Shown piece after piece: positions 33,761 through 46,218 of a stretch of 64,000 bases of DNA (positions are counted from its first letter, which is position 1; the number at the start of each line of letters is the position of its first letter). The position numbers were made by a program, and so were the translations under genes. The DNA lies in assembly GCA_020064725.1 (NCBI GenBank), contig JAGTWJ010000002.1:1488001-1552000 (forward strand). The letters run 5' to 3'. The stretch is from Drechslerella dactyloides (lineage: Eukaryota; Ascomycota; Orbiliomycetes; Orbiliales; Orbiliaceae). The notes under the pieces are model-generated. The model had not been told where the DNA came from and ran no database searches. It was given only the letters and a program-made list of their open reading frames with translations.

Positions 33761-35344
33761 GATGCACATTATACACAGAAGGTTATTAGAATACACATAC
33801 AAAGTGTTATATTGAAACAAATATATAATCTTCTGTCTACTATTATACAGCCTAAGCTGGCCGAAACTTTCGCCGAGTTTATTGAATTATTAGTCTTAAC
33901 GATATTAAGGGTATAGTAGAGAGCTGACTACCACGCGGACGATGCTCAGGTACCTCTTCTGCAAGCCGTGAACAAATGCCAACTGCCGTCTTCTAGGTCG
34001 CTTCAGCAGTCCTCTTTCGAAAGTAAAACTTATCCTGGAGACATGGCACACTTCCGGTATGCGAGACAGCATGCGCATGGCGCCAGCAGCCACTAATATA
34101 TCCATAATCAGGTCTATTCGCGAGACCAAGTGCAAGTCCATTCAGTATATTTACAATAGATGTCAGAGCATATTTGCCCAACGCACGACTACGTTGGATC
34201 TTGTAGACCTAGCCTCACGCTCATCTCTGGAATCATGATGAAACTGTGTAATCCGACGGCGGGAACCGGAGTTGTCACTCATTAGGCTGGTTTCTCAGGT
34301 TTTCGCATGGCGTCCACATTATTTATATCGATGGATTTCTTCGAATCAAGAATAGACCAGAAATCGGCAGCGCTCGGATACCGGATGCGGCTGAACAGCT
34401 GCGCAAGAAGAGTGGCGGGCAACGGCCAACCAAACCTTAGGGCTATAATGATTGCTTCTGCGGGTAGACATCACGTATGCAGGCACTTCTGTGTGAAGGC
34501 TAGTATTCAACTGCTCTAACATGCTTCAAAGTTGAAATGCAAGTCGAATTGTGGCGAGTAGTTGAAGCGGGGCCTGATGTCAATATTCTGCACTACATCT
34601 GCATGCTGCTGACGATATGGCATCCATAAAGTTGTAGCTTATTGATCATAAAATCGTAGATATCAAGCTCATCTGATATACTGCTGATCACGTGTCCAAG
34701 ATATGATAATTCGAGGTGCTACAATCAATACGAACGGCGCCAGGAGGATATCAGCGGTTTTCCGTATTAAGGTTTGTGGAGACAATACTGTAGTCCGACA
34801 ACTCTGAATTCTCGCCTTCGGCCAGATGGAGGTTGATATACGATAAATTTAGAAACTCAATTAGCAATTGCTAAGCTAGTAGTCTTGTTCTTATCCGCTA
34901 ACCCACCGGCCAAGTCCCTGCCGAGGACTGCCGAGTATCCTAAACACTGTCTATCCACTTGGTACGCTAGCAAACATGCCCAATAGAGGAACATTCCGTG
35001 GCTAGCGTAGAACTTCACGAGATGTGAACTCAGCTCTCCATCGTCAAGTAAGTAGGTGGTCAAGTCGGATCCCCCGCCTCTCTGTCCTGGATATCGATAC
35101 AGCGTAGACAAGTATATATGCAAGCTCATCCGAGTTTACCTTCGAGATGTTTCACTCGATGCCCAAATCACAATATACAGGTGAGCTCTCTCAACGGAGT
35201 CTCGGGAAACAAATATACATAATCGCCATCATATCGGTATTACATGTATCCGCCCGGCTCCATGGATCCATATCCATGCATGCGTATACATGACTCGCGT
35301 TAACGTTGTCCTCTAACGAATCCGCAGAATTTGGACTTCCCACA
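33761..35344. other. AT-rich intergenic region, nothing recognised
   Basis: The stretch is AT-rich with many stops in all frames. Short open frames on both strands have no motif. It may hold decayed repeats, but no terminal repeats or transposase fragments are visible. Confidence 0.4.
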
Positions 35345-35920
35345 ATGGCTCCGACGGTAAAACTCGTCCACGTCCTCAACTTCTCGCCGGACTGGCCCGT
35401 CAAGTACCGCAACCAGACGACCGGCCACAGTTACAACCTCCCTCCGAAAACCTCTGATAAAATCCCATGCTCGGAATACCACGGAGACCCGGTCCCCCTC
35501 AAAGTCGAAAGTGACGAAGATGAAGAGCCGAGGGCCATCGTCGAGGTCGGCGACTTTGAATTCTACATCTGCCACGACGAGCAGAAGAAAAACCTCGACA
35601 TCGTGCTCAACATTGCCGTCAACGCCGCGCGGAATACGGAGCAAGTGGACGATAGGGACAGCTACATCGCCGTCGCACGCACGATCAAACAGCACAGTCT
35701 TATAGAATTCAACTACATCGTCGAGCTGTACAAGTGTAAGGATGTCGGAGTTGTTGAGGGTATTCTAAAGGTGCAAGATGGCGCGATCGAGGAATCGCAC
35801 TTCAACGAGCTGGTGGAAGCAAAGACGATCTATCTGGTGGATAAATGTATGACGGGGAAGCCGGAGCCGAGATGGGTGGCCGATGACAATACCAGACTGG
35901 GCGGCCACTGGGAATTCTGA
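35345..35920 (+). CDS. Conserved-looking protein of unknown function
   Basis: A single open frame of 191 residues from an ATG in a good context (CACAATGG). Composition is balanced and non-repetitive, with alternating hydrophobic residues that suggest a beta-rich fold in the first 80 residues, an acidic S-D-E-D-E-E stretch near residue 60, and helices in the second half. It ends in G-G-H-W-E-F. No signal peptide, membrane segment or metal motif is seen. An AG acceptor lies upstream, so an earlier exon is possible. I do not recognise it. It is the only clean open frame in a gene-poor 7-kb block. Confidence 0.5.
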   Translation: MAPTVKLVHVLNFSPDWPVKYRNQTTGHSYNLPPKTSDKIPCSEYHGDPVPLKVESDEDEEPRAIVEVGDFEFYICHDEQKKNLDIVLNIAVNAARNTEQVDDRDSYIAVARTIKQHSLIEFNYIVELYKCKDVGVVEGILKVQDGAIEESHFNELVEAKTIYLVDKCMTGKPEPRWVADDNTRLGGHWEF

Positions 35921-38900
35921 TCGCCGCGAGATAGTGTGTGAGGATGGCATGCACGCATATATACATACATGTGATACGGCGGTGTTCTCCGAGTTCAGGC
36001 CTTTGATCATGCATCATGTAAATAAGGAAATTATCACCGACAGCGAGATACCTATGTATATGCGCGAAGCTACAGCCGTTACCTAGTGAAGTCAAGTGCT
36101 CAAGTGAACCTTTCTTATTCCAGGCCTGATCAACCGTCTAGTAGAGCAATCAAAATTTTACCTAGAATTTTGATACGCAAGCCGAGCTAACTCCTCAATT
36201 AGTAGTAAACACGAGTAATTCGTCCCACGATATGGTGCACTACATTAGGGCTTGACGGCCGGAGATGCCGATGCAAATCCACTAGCTTATGAAGAGCTTT
36301 GTAAGAACTGATAATTAGCTACAGACTAGCAGGGCATACCTTTATAGAAATCACCCTGTTCTGCATTCTTTCGTTTGGCGAGCTTCCGGTTGCGTACAGA
36401 GAAGCTAGGGTCGGCCTCATGATCTCAGCTGACTGCCGGCCAAGCGGCAATCATGGTGTATTGGCAGCGGCTGCAGGGCCGCTTTCCGCTTGCGTCGCGG
36501 TATCATCGTACCTTTAAGCGAATTGCGATATTAGAGTTATCGACGATATGTCCTCGACAGATACTTATCTATATCGGTCGATAGCATTTCTCTGGTTCTC
36601 GCCTGTCCTTTAGTAGCGCCCTTGGGTAGCGCCTTTGACTGCAGCACTGGACCGTACTTCGTGCGAATAGATTACATCAGCTTGTCTGGTAGCTTATGAA
36701 GCTAGCTGGAATGCAGACGCTCAGACGACCAGCTCGACGGATGGCCGTTCCGCTGCAATATTGCGAAATCGATAGTATCCTTCCACGCTGCTGTCGCCAT
36801 ACTTCCCGGGATGCCGGCAAATCCTGCCTTCCCAGGCCTGGAGGAAACTTCTGTACCTGTTCGCGATGATCAGGCCCTGATCTTGGCTGAGGGATCTTCA
36901 CCAACTGCGGGACCGCATTCGTGTATTAATAATAGACTCCAGGGCTCCCAAAGCGGCAATTGCAGGGCCAATCGGATTTGACGTCATTAGCATACACAGG
37001 GCAGCCTTTTAAGCCCAATTGACTCCAAGCTCTCGTGTCCTTGCACGCATGCATCCAGGCGGCTAAGTTGCGAGCTCGCCAGCAGGTGCGTGGAGTGCTC
37101 GCGTGGGTTCAGAGGTGGCATTACTCGTGTACGTGGCGGCACGGGCATCGGATCCATGGGTTCTGTAGTAGTCATAGATTTATATTGCCCGTGCATGCCG
37201 CCTAAAAGACATTTTAGCCATTGTGCCACTTGAGAAGCTTGAGGGATGTCATATTATGTAAAGCGATATACTCGTTCACGTCCGGTCGTCTGAAGCACCC
37301 TTGCATGATGGCCTGAGCCTTGTCGATGCGGCAGATGCTTTAGCCTTTTGATATTGGCGGACGTGCATCCGTGAAAGCAGTCGGAGCAAGCGGCGGTCCA
37401 AACAGCCATCCCACGCGGGGGTGTGCCGGCCTTCGGCTCTAAATTTTTTTTTTACTTTCTACTGAGCTATCGAACACGGGAAGATGCCGCCACCAGCTTT
37501 CAGAGGAGAATCTGGAAAAGTAGCCGGTTTGTAGATATCGTTGTTAGATTAATATGGATGGAGGATGCCGTCAGCAGGGAAGCTTGTATACGGCTAGATT
37601 TGAAGGAGCTTCCCGCAAACGTCGAATCTTGCGGATCGAGTTGGCGAGCGCACGCTTCGGCCTGCCAGATGAACGACGCCTGTCAAAGACGGGCGTCGAC
37701 GTGACCAGCCCGCTAGCGCATGCATGATGCAATCCACAAGCGTCGACGGGGTGGATGTTGAGGATGTTGAGGAGTTCGTCAATCTAATCGGTCTGAATCG
37801 GCTCTCCTGACTCGGAGAGGAGGTTTGCGGCCGTCGTACGTGCACAGCCGCGGAGCTGGATCCCAGCACGGCGCACATGAATCGAGCCCGTCTCGCGATA
37901 CGCTGAGCTCCTCTCGCGGGGATGTATGATAAATGCCCAGAGATGGCATTGACTCTCGTCATGTATTTGTAAGGGGAGAAGGAAGGAGAAGGTCCTGATG
38001 GCGGTCGGGCTCTCGCTTCCGGGTTTCTCGCCTTTTTGGAGGATAGCTCGCGGGGACGGCCTGCCTTCTCGGGCTGCGTTCCCGCCCCAATGGCGGCCTG
38101 GCGATAGTCGCTCGCGTGGGTGGCAGAAACCCATTGAGCGTGGCTGATGATAGCAGATGCAGATTCTGATCAAGTCTGAATCGAGTCCAGAGCTTCAGAC
38201 CTGCATGCGGTTCATCGTGGCTGGGTATATGACTTGCACCGGCACTCGCGCTATTCAATCGCATTGTTCTCAGCTGCGCTGCAACCTCACCCGACCAGCA
38301 TTATCAGACATGTCTCCATTAGCGACGATTCCAACCAACCTGACAGCTGCACGTAATGTGCATCCATCCGTACCGGACACACATACAACCGTTGGGATTA
38401 TACTCCCTTGATGGACGGCGACAAGCGCAATGCTGGTGAATCCCAAGATGTTGCATGTTGGCCAGCAGCTATCCGCGATCGAACCTCGGTCATACGAAAT
38501 CGCAGAGCTGTGCTGCAAGGACCTGTTGAACACAAGCTTAGCCAACCGGGTTCGCGCCTCGTGCCCGCATCCTGTCGGCGCACACGCAGTGGATCCTTCA
38601 GCGTTCCCAGTCCTCGATTCGATTCGAGATCTGCCAACTGGTGCGGGTGTCGACCGATTGAGCATTCCACGGTGCGTCTGGCGTGCGGTTGGAGATACTT
38701 GAAACGGCGCCTAGTGATTGGCCCATGTCAACTTTAAGCTCGAACGTACATAGGACATATGATATAGCTCTGTCTTAACGCACTAATGCACCTGACAAGA
38801 GTTAAGTTGTAGAAAAGAAAACAAAAAAAAGACCTCGGACGAGTTACGAGATATAGTTTTACCAGCATTGTCGCCTGTCATCCTTTCGGGCCTATGGAAG

Positions 38901-39355
38901 CGTCGACCTCTCCGACATGGAGCATTTATAAAACACCGCGACCTGCAGGTTCCAGTCATCCAGCCAGCCCAGCCCAGCCGTTTTTAGCACGTCTTGGGGC
39001 GGTTTGATTCTCCAACGTTCGGTGCATGAGGAAAAGTATCCCGTAGACATGGGAAATCTGCCACATCAGGAAAACGGCACGGGGCCAGCAACTTGTCATG
39101 GATCCCGATGCTCCTCCCGACGTTGCTGGCGGGCCCATCCATGCTTCTACGTCTGCAAGTCCCTCCTGTACCGTGCGTGTCACTGCATCCTGCATTCCAG
39201 TCCACTCCACCACACCCTCCATTCCGTCCAACATACGTCCTGCATTTCCATTGCATTCCTTCGGTGTGCCGCGCCTGCATGGCGTTCGAGGGAACGCTAA
39301 AGGGTCCTGTACATACATGTACACACAACGGTGATCGATCTATGCCCAGCCGGCA

Positions 39356-39391
<36 letters not shown>

Positions 39392-40772
39392 GCAATTTGC
39401 TATCACTCACTATCGATCTTGCTCGACCTTCCTATTCTATCCGCCCGTTGCTCCCTCCGTGTTAGCAAACCGGTATAATCGGCTGGCGAGCTGGGGTGGA
39501 GTGCAGCGAGCGAGAGAGCTTATCTGGGCCCCGTTTGGCGGCATGTGTGTCCAGTACGTGGAGTTCCGTACGTCGTGGCGTTCTTTGAATCCTGCATGTG
39601 TGCATGTACGATTGGGATTGGACGATTTGGAAGTGCTGCTGCTCGGCCAGCGGTCATTATTAAGCATGCTGTCATGTTGAGGAATGAAGGGCTATCTTGC
39701 ATTGGGCGTGTCGGCATCTGTAGCTTGGGTTAATAATAGCATCAGGTTCGTTCGGATTCAAAGTCAATAATCACTTTCACACAGGTCAGAGCACACGGGG
39801 CCAGTTTTGGTGTTCTTATGTTTATTCCATTTTGTATTTTGAAATCTTTAGATCCAGATGCCCGCCAACCTGCCTCCCAGAGTATGCTATACAGTATCCA
39901 GCTAGATGGTCTGAACGGAAACATAAAAAAATGAAAAGAAGAAATGGTTGAAGAGAAGATGAAATGAAGATGGTGGGACTCAGTAACGCCCAGGACGTAT
40001 CCACAAATGATGCGTCGTAGATAAGAACCCCTCAAAAAAATGAAAGCTGAAGAATGGAGGGTAAATGGCGAGAACAGCTCATCAAACTCCGTTGAGAACG
40101 CCCGTAGACAACAAAGGCAATGAAAGAACGAAGACGAAAAAACAATGGAAGGCTGCATGATGAGTTTTACAGAATGATAAGCAAGGCGTGGACCCGTTGC
40201 ACCTGTTGAATGAAACAAACATCCCAGAAGAAATCGAATGATACTTGGTAAGATAGTGGAAGTAGAGAGGAAGCGAGAGCTCGAAGGCTTTTAGACGCCG
40301 GAAGTGAAGACCTGGAGAATATGTGTATGGAGATGTTCAGTGTCCCGCCGTGGATATCCTGAAAAGGCTGCGACGTCCGGATATCGTAGAAGGGGCGAAT
40401 AGAAGTAGTATGTTCCAGAAGGAATAAAAGGATGGGTCTTCTCTTCGAATTTTTGGTTTTCGGGTGGGTATCAAAGGGAGCAATTATTATTGAATTATTG
40501 CGGTTCTTCCCGATGAGAGGAAGAGGTAGGCGACGCGCACCAAGCCCGGGTATGTAGGTGCAATCCGTAATATTGTACAGAGAAAAAATAATGTTCTGTC
40601 GGAGGGCCGCATAGAGGAGCTGGTATTGATTTGTAGCGTGGAAGCGTAATGGATTATCGGAGGCCCGTTTCAATCGTATACTCATACAATGAGGAAGGAA
40701 ATCGTCGTTGCAAGTCGTCACGTCGTGCGGACATAGCTATGCCGGTGAACTGAATGAAGCCAAAAGAAACAA
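35921..40772. other. Large gene-poor block with a G homopolymer
   Basis: Nearly 4.9 kb hold no gene I can support. Open frames reach about 195 codons only where a G run or C-rich stretch biases the reading. The part from 39.8 to 40.7 kb, next to the RGS stop codon, is A-rich on the plus strand. No inverted repeats, transposase or reverse-transcriptase motifs were recognised. A run of 35 G lies at 39356-39390. Confidence 0.45.
39356..39390 (+). repeat. Run of 35 consecutive G
   Basis: The plus strand shows 35 unbroken G residues, preceded by CGGCA and followed by TGCAA. Such a tract could form quadruplex structures and is unstable in replication. It could also be a sequencing or assembly artefact, because some instruments emit G when signal is lost. 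Confidence 0.9.
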
Positions 40773-41858
40773 TCACTGCGAATACTGATCACTGGCCCTG
40801 TTCGCGAGCGACGGCGGGAGATTGGATCTCCTGTTGCTTTTGGACCATCCAAGTTTACCGGTCATCTTCCTCCACGTCTCGTGAGACTTTCCCTTTGGAC
40901 TGTTGGACTCGCAGCTCGGAGGCGTATGTGGCGGCGTCATCGGCGAAACCAGGCTTTCGCTCTCTTCGGTTATGCTATCGCCGCTGTTGCTCCCACCCCA
41001 CGAGCTTGGCGCAGGCTGTGCGGAGTGTCGGTGCCATCCCAGCGCTGGGCTGAAGGGCCCTCCAGTACGCGATTGACCCGAGCCGGCATTGGAGGAGTAG
41101 GAGGATGGGTAGTCCATAGCTGGAGGTGATCCGGTGCTTTGCCGTGACCGGAACAAAACCCGCTCGTCCAGACTCCCCCTCATGTGTCCGTTACCGTCCA
41201 TCTCCCACGGCGCCGGATACTGAGGCTTAAATTCGGTACAAATTGAGTTCAGGAATGGCATCAGAATAGATTCTTCCATTAGCTCGTGTATGATGTTAAC
41301 AGCTGCATCCAAGGCGTCCGGATGAGGAGGCAGGTATGCTGTCGGCAGGCCCAGAAGTTCTTCCCGGATGTTACCCGGTACGTTCACCTCTCGAGGGCCG
41401 TTGGGTTGAATGTATGCGTCCATCAGTCTTTGCCACAGCATCTTAACATACTGGCACGATTCGTCTGATGGAGTTACCGGCGAGCCTCCGGGCGACGAGG
41501 TCATCGACTGGTAGTGTTTCCGGTATCTCTTCGCATCCATAGTAAATTCCAGCGTTTCCAGACAGTGATTCTGCGACAGATATGCCATGAAGGCGCTTAA
41601 GGTGTAAGGCGGGCTTGCTTTATTCGCCAAGACGTCAGCTAGTGTCGGTCTCCGCGGGCAATATGCACCAGCAGCCATCGTCAAACTCGCCGGTCGCGAT
41701 TGGAACTCGCTGGTGTTGGACGACATGTCGTCGTCCTCTTGGTCGGAATGATTCGGTGACACGTTGGGCGAGTTATCCGAAGACGATCGCGATCGGGAGA
41801 GACGCAACGAGGGGGGGCGTCGATAATTTCGCGCGGACATGCTGCCTTTGAAAACCAT
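40773..41858 (-). CDS. RGS-domain regulator of G-protein signalling (RgsA/Rgs2-like)
   Basis: A single open frame of 361 residues. After a Ser/Arg-rich, acidic N-terminus, an RGS domain spans about 70-215: it begins P-T-L-A-D-V-L, continues with S-A-F-M-A-Y-L and C-L-E-T-L-E-F, and has a long central insert before W-Q-R-L-M-D-A-Y. The end of the domain, L-M-E-E-S-I-L-M-P-F-L, is clear. The remainder is Ser/Pro-rich. There is no DEP domain or membrane segment, which argues against the FlbA, RgsC and GprK types and favours the yeast Rgs2 / Aspergillus RgsA type. Such proteins speed GTP hydrolysis by a G-alpha subunit. The ATG at 41858 is used; a second lies six codons on. Confidence 0.86.
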   Translation of the reverse strand: MVFKGSMSARNYRRPPSLRLSRSRSSSDNSPNVSPNHSDQEDDDMSSNTSEFQSRPASLTMAAGAYCPRRPTLADVLANKASPPYTLSAFMAYLSQNHCLETLEFTMDAKRYRKHYQSMTSSPGGSPVTPSDESCQYVKMLWQRLMDAYIQPNGPREVNVPGNIREELLGLPTAYLPPHPDALDAAVNIIHELMEESILMPFLNSICTEFKPQYPAPWEMDGNGHMRGSLDERVLFRSRQSTGSPPAMDYPSSYSSNAGSGQSRTGGPFSPALGWHRHSAQPAPSSWGGSNSGDSITEESESLVSPMTPPHTPPSCESNSPKGKSHETWRKMTGKLGWSKSNRRSNLPPSLANRASDQYSQ

Positions 41859-44800
41859 TTGCCAATCCGATATGGGTTCCGAACTGTGCTGAATGAGGTA
41901 GAAGGTCGTCGTACTCTGGTGACCAAGACTCCTCGTCCTATCGCATCGAAAAGAAATAAGGAGAGAAATTTTCTGTGGAGCACAAAAAGAGGGTTACGGC
42001 GGCCCGGTCCCTGATCGTCCCAATACTCCGAGTCCTAACCCAAAAATCTCGCGGGATGCCGATTTGGCGGTCGGATGTCGATAACAACTTGAGGAGGGGT
42101 TGTGAGTTGGAGAAGTTTCTCGAGCTTCTAGGCGTTCTAGATGGCCTCTCAAAGTTAATTATCGATCCGTAGTAAAAGTCAAAAGCCTCGGCAGATCAAC
42201 GGAGCGGGTTTGGCAAAGGGCTGGAGATTTGGAGTCGAGCAAAGTCTCAAAAAGAGAGGGGATATGCTGGTTCTTTTAATATCTATGGGGAACAGGTGGA
42301 ATTTGAGAGATTGTGTCAAGGTAGACCGAAAAGCTCGCTTTGCTCGTTACTGGGGACGCAAGAATGCAGGCAATGGCAGCAGCGGGTGGTGGTTGGTGAG
42401 ACAAACCCAAAGCTTCAGCATTAAACTTTTCTTTACTATAATAATCCACAGGAACCAACCCAATGGGTGATTTCTTGTCTCGAGAGGGCTGAAAGTCTCT
42501 TTTCCGCTGACCTCGGTCTTTGGTCACTTGGATACGGGTGGAATTTCGGTATGTCGTTGTTGAGACAATGTTACGCTGTCTCAACAACAGCCGTGTCTCC
42601 TGGGCCTCTTTCAGGGCAATCAAAGGGAGCGGGTCTCGACTTGAGCTTTTCGACGTTTTAAGACCGGATGGAGCTCGCGAGGACAGACCACGACGGGTAA
42701 CTCGAGAGACGCTGCGGAGCCGGCAAGGTCGGTTGTCGGTCGTACACGTCCAGAATAAACGGTTTGATCAAAAGGCTGTTGATCCCACGTCGTGTGCGGT
42801 GTGACGGCGTATGATGCAGAAGATGTGGCAGCTCGAGAACGATGCACCAGGTCGGACAGGAATAAATAAAAAAAAGTTTACTAGTAAAAAAAAAAAGTAG
42901 AAGAGACGACGGCGAGCGAGCAAGTGATATATCAAAGGGAATGTTTGGTCGGATCCCTCGCACTGGTTTGTATAATGCTCAGCTGGGTCTTTGCGAGGAG
43001 TTGCAAACCGTGCACGGCGGCAAGCGTAAACGAGAGTTGTCCCTGAAATCAGTCGTCGTGACGGATCACAAACTCTCAATTCATCTACGAGAGCGAGGCA
43101 GCGAGCAATGCTTCCCGCGCGGTGGCTTCTTTCCCTTGCTTCCGACACCTGCGGATAATGGAAGTGCCAAAAAGGCTATGGCTGCAGAGGGCAAGGAATG
43201 CGTAGATCAAGAGGAATGGGATTGGGCTCGATGATGCTGCCTGTTCGGGCAACTTTTATTGTTCGAGAATCCCCATGCCCATGCGAGGGAAGAGCTTAGC
43301 AGCAGACCAGCGTCCGAACGGGCTGGATACTCGATGTGCGTAAAGCGAGGGGTGAATTTTATTTTTTCTTCGCAGGCAGTCGTGCTGGACTCGTCGGAGT
43401 GCGCGATGGAGCCGGTCGACGACGTGAGGGGACGCAGATGAGGGCGAGGAATTCGGGCTGGCAAGTGCCTTCGTTTGTCTGCGGCTAGGTAACTTCCAAT
43501 TCGTGCGGTAGTCGGGTCCCTGTGCTTCGTTCTCTCCCTCCTGTTTCGTGGCGGACACACACAAGAGCAGGCCTATTTGGATTCGTACTCGGAGCTGGAT
43601 TGCCAACAGCGTGATGGAGCTTGCGGCAGGCGACGGACGGTTCCTCCTTGGCGGGATGGCGTGTCGGAATGGGGGGTGACGGCGATGGTGGTGGTGATGG
43701 TGACGGCGACGGGTGAGGAAGTGGAAGCGGTGGTGTCGGTGCACTGACGGCGTGTTCCCAAGAGGTAGCCCAACAACAAAGATGCCTCTCCAACGGGCAC
43801 CGTCGAAGTATTATTAAGACGCAGTCCGGCCGGCAGCCCTCGCCCTTGTCTGTCTCGTCCTTGCCCTTGTCCGCTAATGCTGCTTGTGCTTCTTCTGCTG
43901 CTTCCTTCTCAGCAGCGCTGCAGCATTGTTCAGTTAGTTCCGTTTTCCCAAACACCCATTCACCTGTCACTTGCCGGGGTGGTCCCATCCACCGTTCGCG
44001 CCGTAAAAGCAAATACCGTGCTAACTGGCTGGCATCCCGCACACCATCTTGCGCTTTCTTTTTTCCTGGATGACTTCTGCTCGGCCTTAGCGCGAGGGTG
44101 ACTGACGGTACCGGTTCACAGCTGCGAAGAAGACTGCCTTTCTGCTGCGATTCCTGCAAATCGGCTTCTAAATTTGCATCCGTCTGCGATTTGGGATGCT
44201 GAACGCGCAACCATCCAGCAGCCGGGACTCTGGAGCCTCTGCCCTTCCCTCGAGCGCCATCTGAGACGCTGCCATCCACCAGTCCAATGCTGTCCCGGCC
44301 GGGAGGGGCTTTCACGGACATCGTCAAGAGCGTCATCCCCATCACTCCCGTCATCACCGCCATCGTGGGTGGATGCTGCGTCGTCCGCACTCACTGACAG
44401 ATCTCCATGTGTGTGCATGCAGCCGGACATCCAGAGATCCACACTTCGTCCGTCCTTACATCCCTCGGAGGGTACTGTGGAGCAGCGGACGGACGATTGT
44501 GGAATCGGGGCATGTAGGTACTCCGTACTTGTGTCAGTCCATTTACGGAGCACGGTGTGTATGTACACACACATATATGCTGTACATGCACGGTACAATA
44601 TGCACATGCCCACATGTGCTCGCAGGACCGGTCGCTCAAGGTTGCGGGCACCAAAAGTCACACTCGATTCTTCATGCAGAGCAAAGCCGGTCGTTCCCAT
44701 GAAGCCTCATTTGGGGCAAGTCCAATAGCCTTTCGAGGCAAGGCTTGCTGCTGCCGTCTGATTCGTCTCTTTTTCGCAGTTTTCCCATTCAATCAAACCT

Positions 44801-46218
44801 TCCAAACCTCGCATAAAGCCTGTCGGTGCCGCTAGGAATGTGCCTACCCAGATTGAAAGCAGAAAGTTCGGCCACTCAACGACATCACACCCACACACGA
44901 GCCCATCAGGCTTTCCTTTCTTCTTTCCGTTGTTCTCTCGCCTGTTTGCTTTTCTGGAACTCTCGGAGAGAAGCAAAAAATAAAGAAAAAAGAGCGGTGA
45001 GCGACTCTTTTTTGGGTGTCCAGGGAGGCGAAAAATTCGACCCAGGATGAACGGGTGGCAAAGAACCTGGTGGCCACTCGAAAGAAGTTTTCTGGAACAA
45101 CCAAGTTGTCCTTGCCAAAGCGCTGTCATCTGCTCAGAGATCCTGTAGAATGCGATCATTATGACCAGATACACACCTGCGATCCGCATCTTGTCCCGTC
45201 CCTTGTTTGGGTGGTTCCCACAGGGCTGTCGCAGACCGTCGTTCACGGCGCGGACACATGCCGGTACTATTGACTCGCCCGTTGAACTTACCCTCCGGTG
45301 GAGCACAGAGACGCATGTCTGCACCGGCAGCAAGCAGGGCAGTCTAGCAGGCAGCTCGCTAGGGTATATTTGCTCGTCACCTGGCTGGGTCCTGTCTGAT
45401 GCGAGTCGCTCGATACCTCACGTCAAGCACCCCACCATCTTCCCACCGTCTAGCCCGGGATCAAGGGTCCTGGGGATGCAGAAAAATGCAAGTTCGCTGA
45501 GAATCAAGAGTGGGCTTGCAGCCAATGGCCACTTTTGGCGCTTGCAGGCTCACACAGGTCCTCGACAAGACTCCGACTAGGCCCCGTTGGATCCTAGCGT
45601 CATCCGTCGACGTATCAGCGTCATGTATCAATTCCCCACTCTGGCCTTTTATCTCCGAGTATCAAAGCCAATAGCCTGAGGATTTTAAAAGAGGTGGAGC
45701 TGCCAGCGGTTTTGTCAACCGTATTGCAAATCACACACCACCGTCCGGCTCCGAGGCCGCTGATATGTAATGCCATGGGCAGCTTACTTTTCTGTCGCAG
45801 TGGATGGCTGAACCTTGACGAGGGATGGCAGCTGCACATGTGATAGGCTGGCGGACCCCTGCCCTGCGGATAGCGAAGATCCGCTTTGCCTGTCGAAGGT
45901 TGTCTCCAAAAGAATTACGCAGCAGGATTTGAGTTCATTCCATTCTCGTTCTAGAAAATCCATAGAAGCGTAACTTTGTGAAATAGGCTTTTTGGGTGGG
46001 TGAGCATTTCAGGAAATCGGCCATTTGGGCATAGTCCAACACTCGCCGGGTGGCGGGCTTGCGTTGTGAGGCCCTCTCTCTTTTCCCTCTTTCTTCCCCA
46101 CTGCTAAACATCGGATTGTGAATTAGTTTCGTAGGGCTTAGGGTCCTTCTTGCTCGAGTCGTCCCAAGCCGAGCCTTTTCTCCGAAGTTGCATCCGGGCT
46201 AATGTCCGTTTCGCCTTG
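41859..46218. other. Large intergenic region upstream of the RGS gene
   Basis: About 4.4 kb lie between two leftward genes. The part up to about 43.2 kb is probably promoter and 5' leader of the RGS gene; the part near 46.1 kb is the 3' flank of the RUS1-family gene. A 301-codon frame on the minus strand at 43485-44390 has abrupt changes of composition and a Pro/Ser repeat and is not accepted as a gene. No other feature is recognised. Confidence 0.42.

Noticed and set aside
39093..39680. 195-codon open frame spanning the G run
   Set aside because: It exists only because the G tract reads as poly-Gly. The flanks show no protein-like pattern.
43485..44390. 301-codon open frame on the minus strand upstream of the RGS gene
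   Set aside because: Composition changes abruptly, it includes a Pro/Ser repeat from CCATCACC-like DNA, and no domain or splice context supports it.
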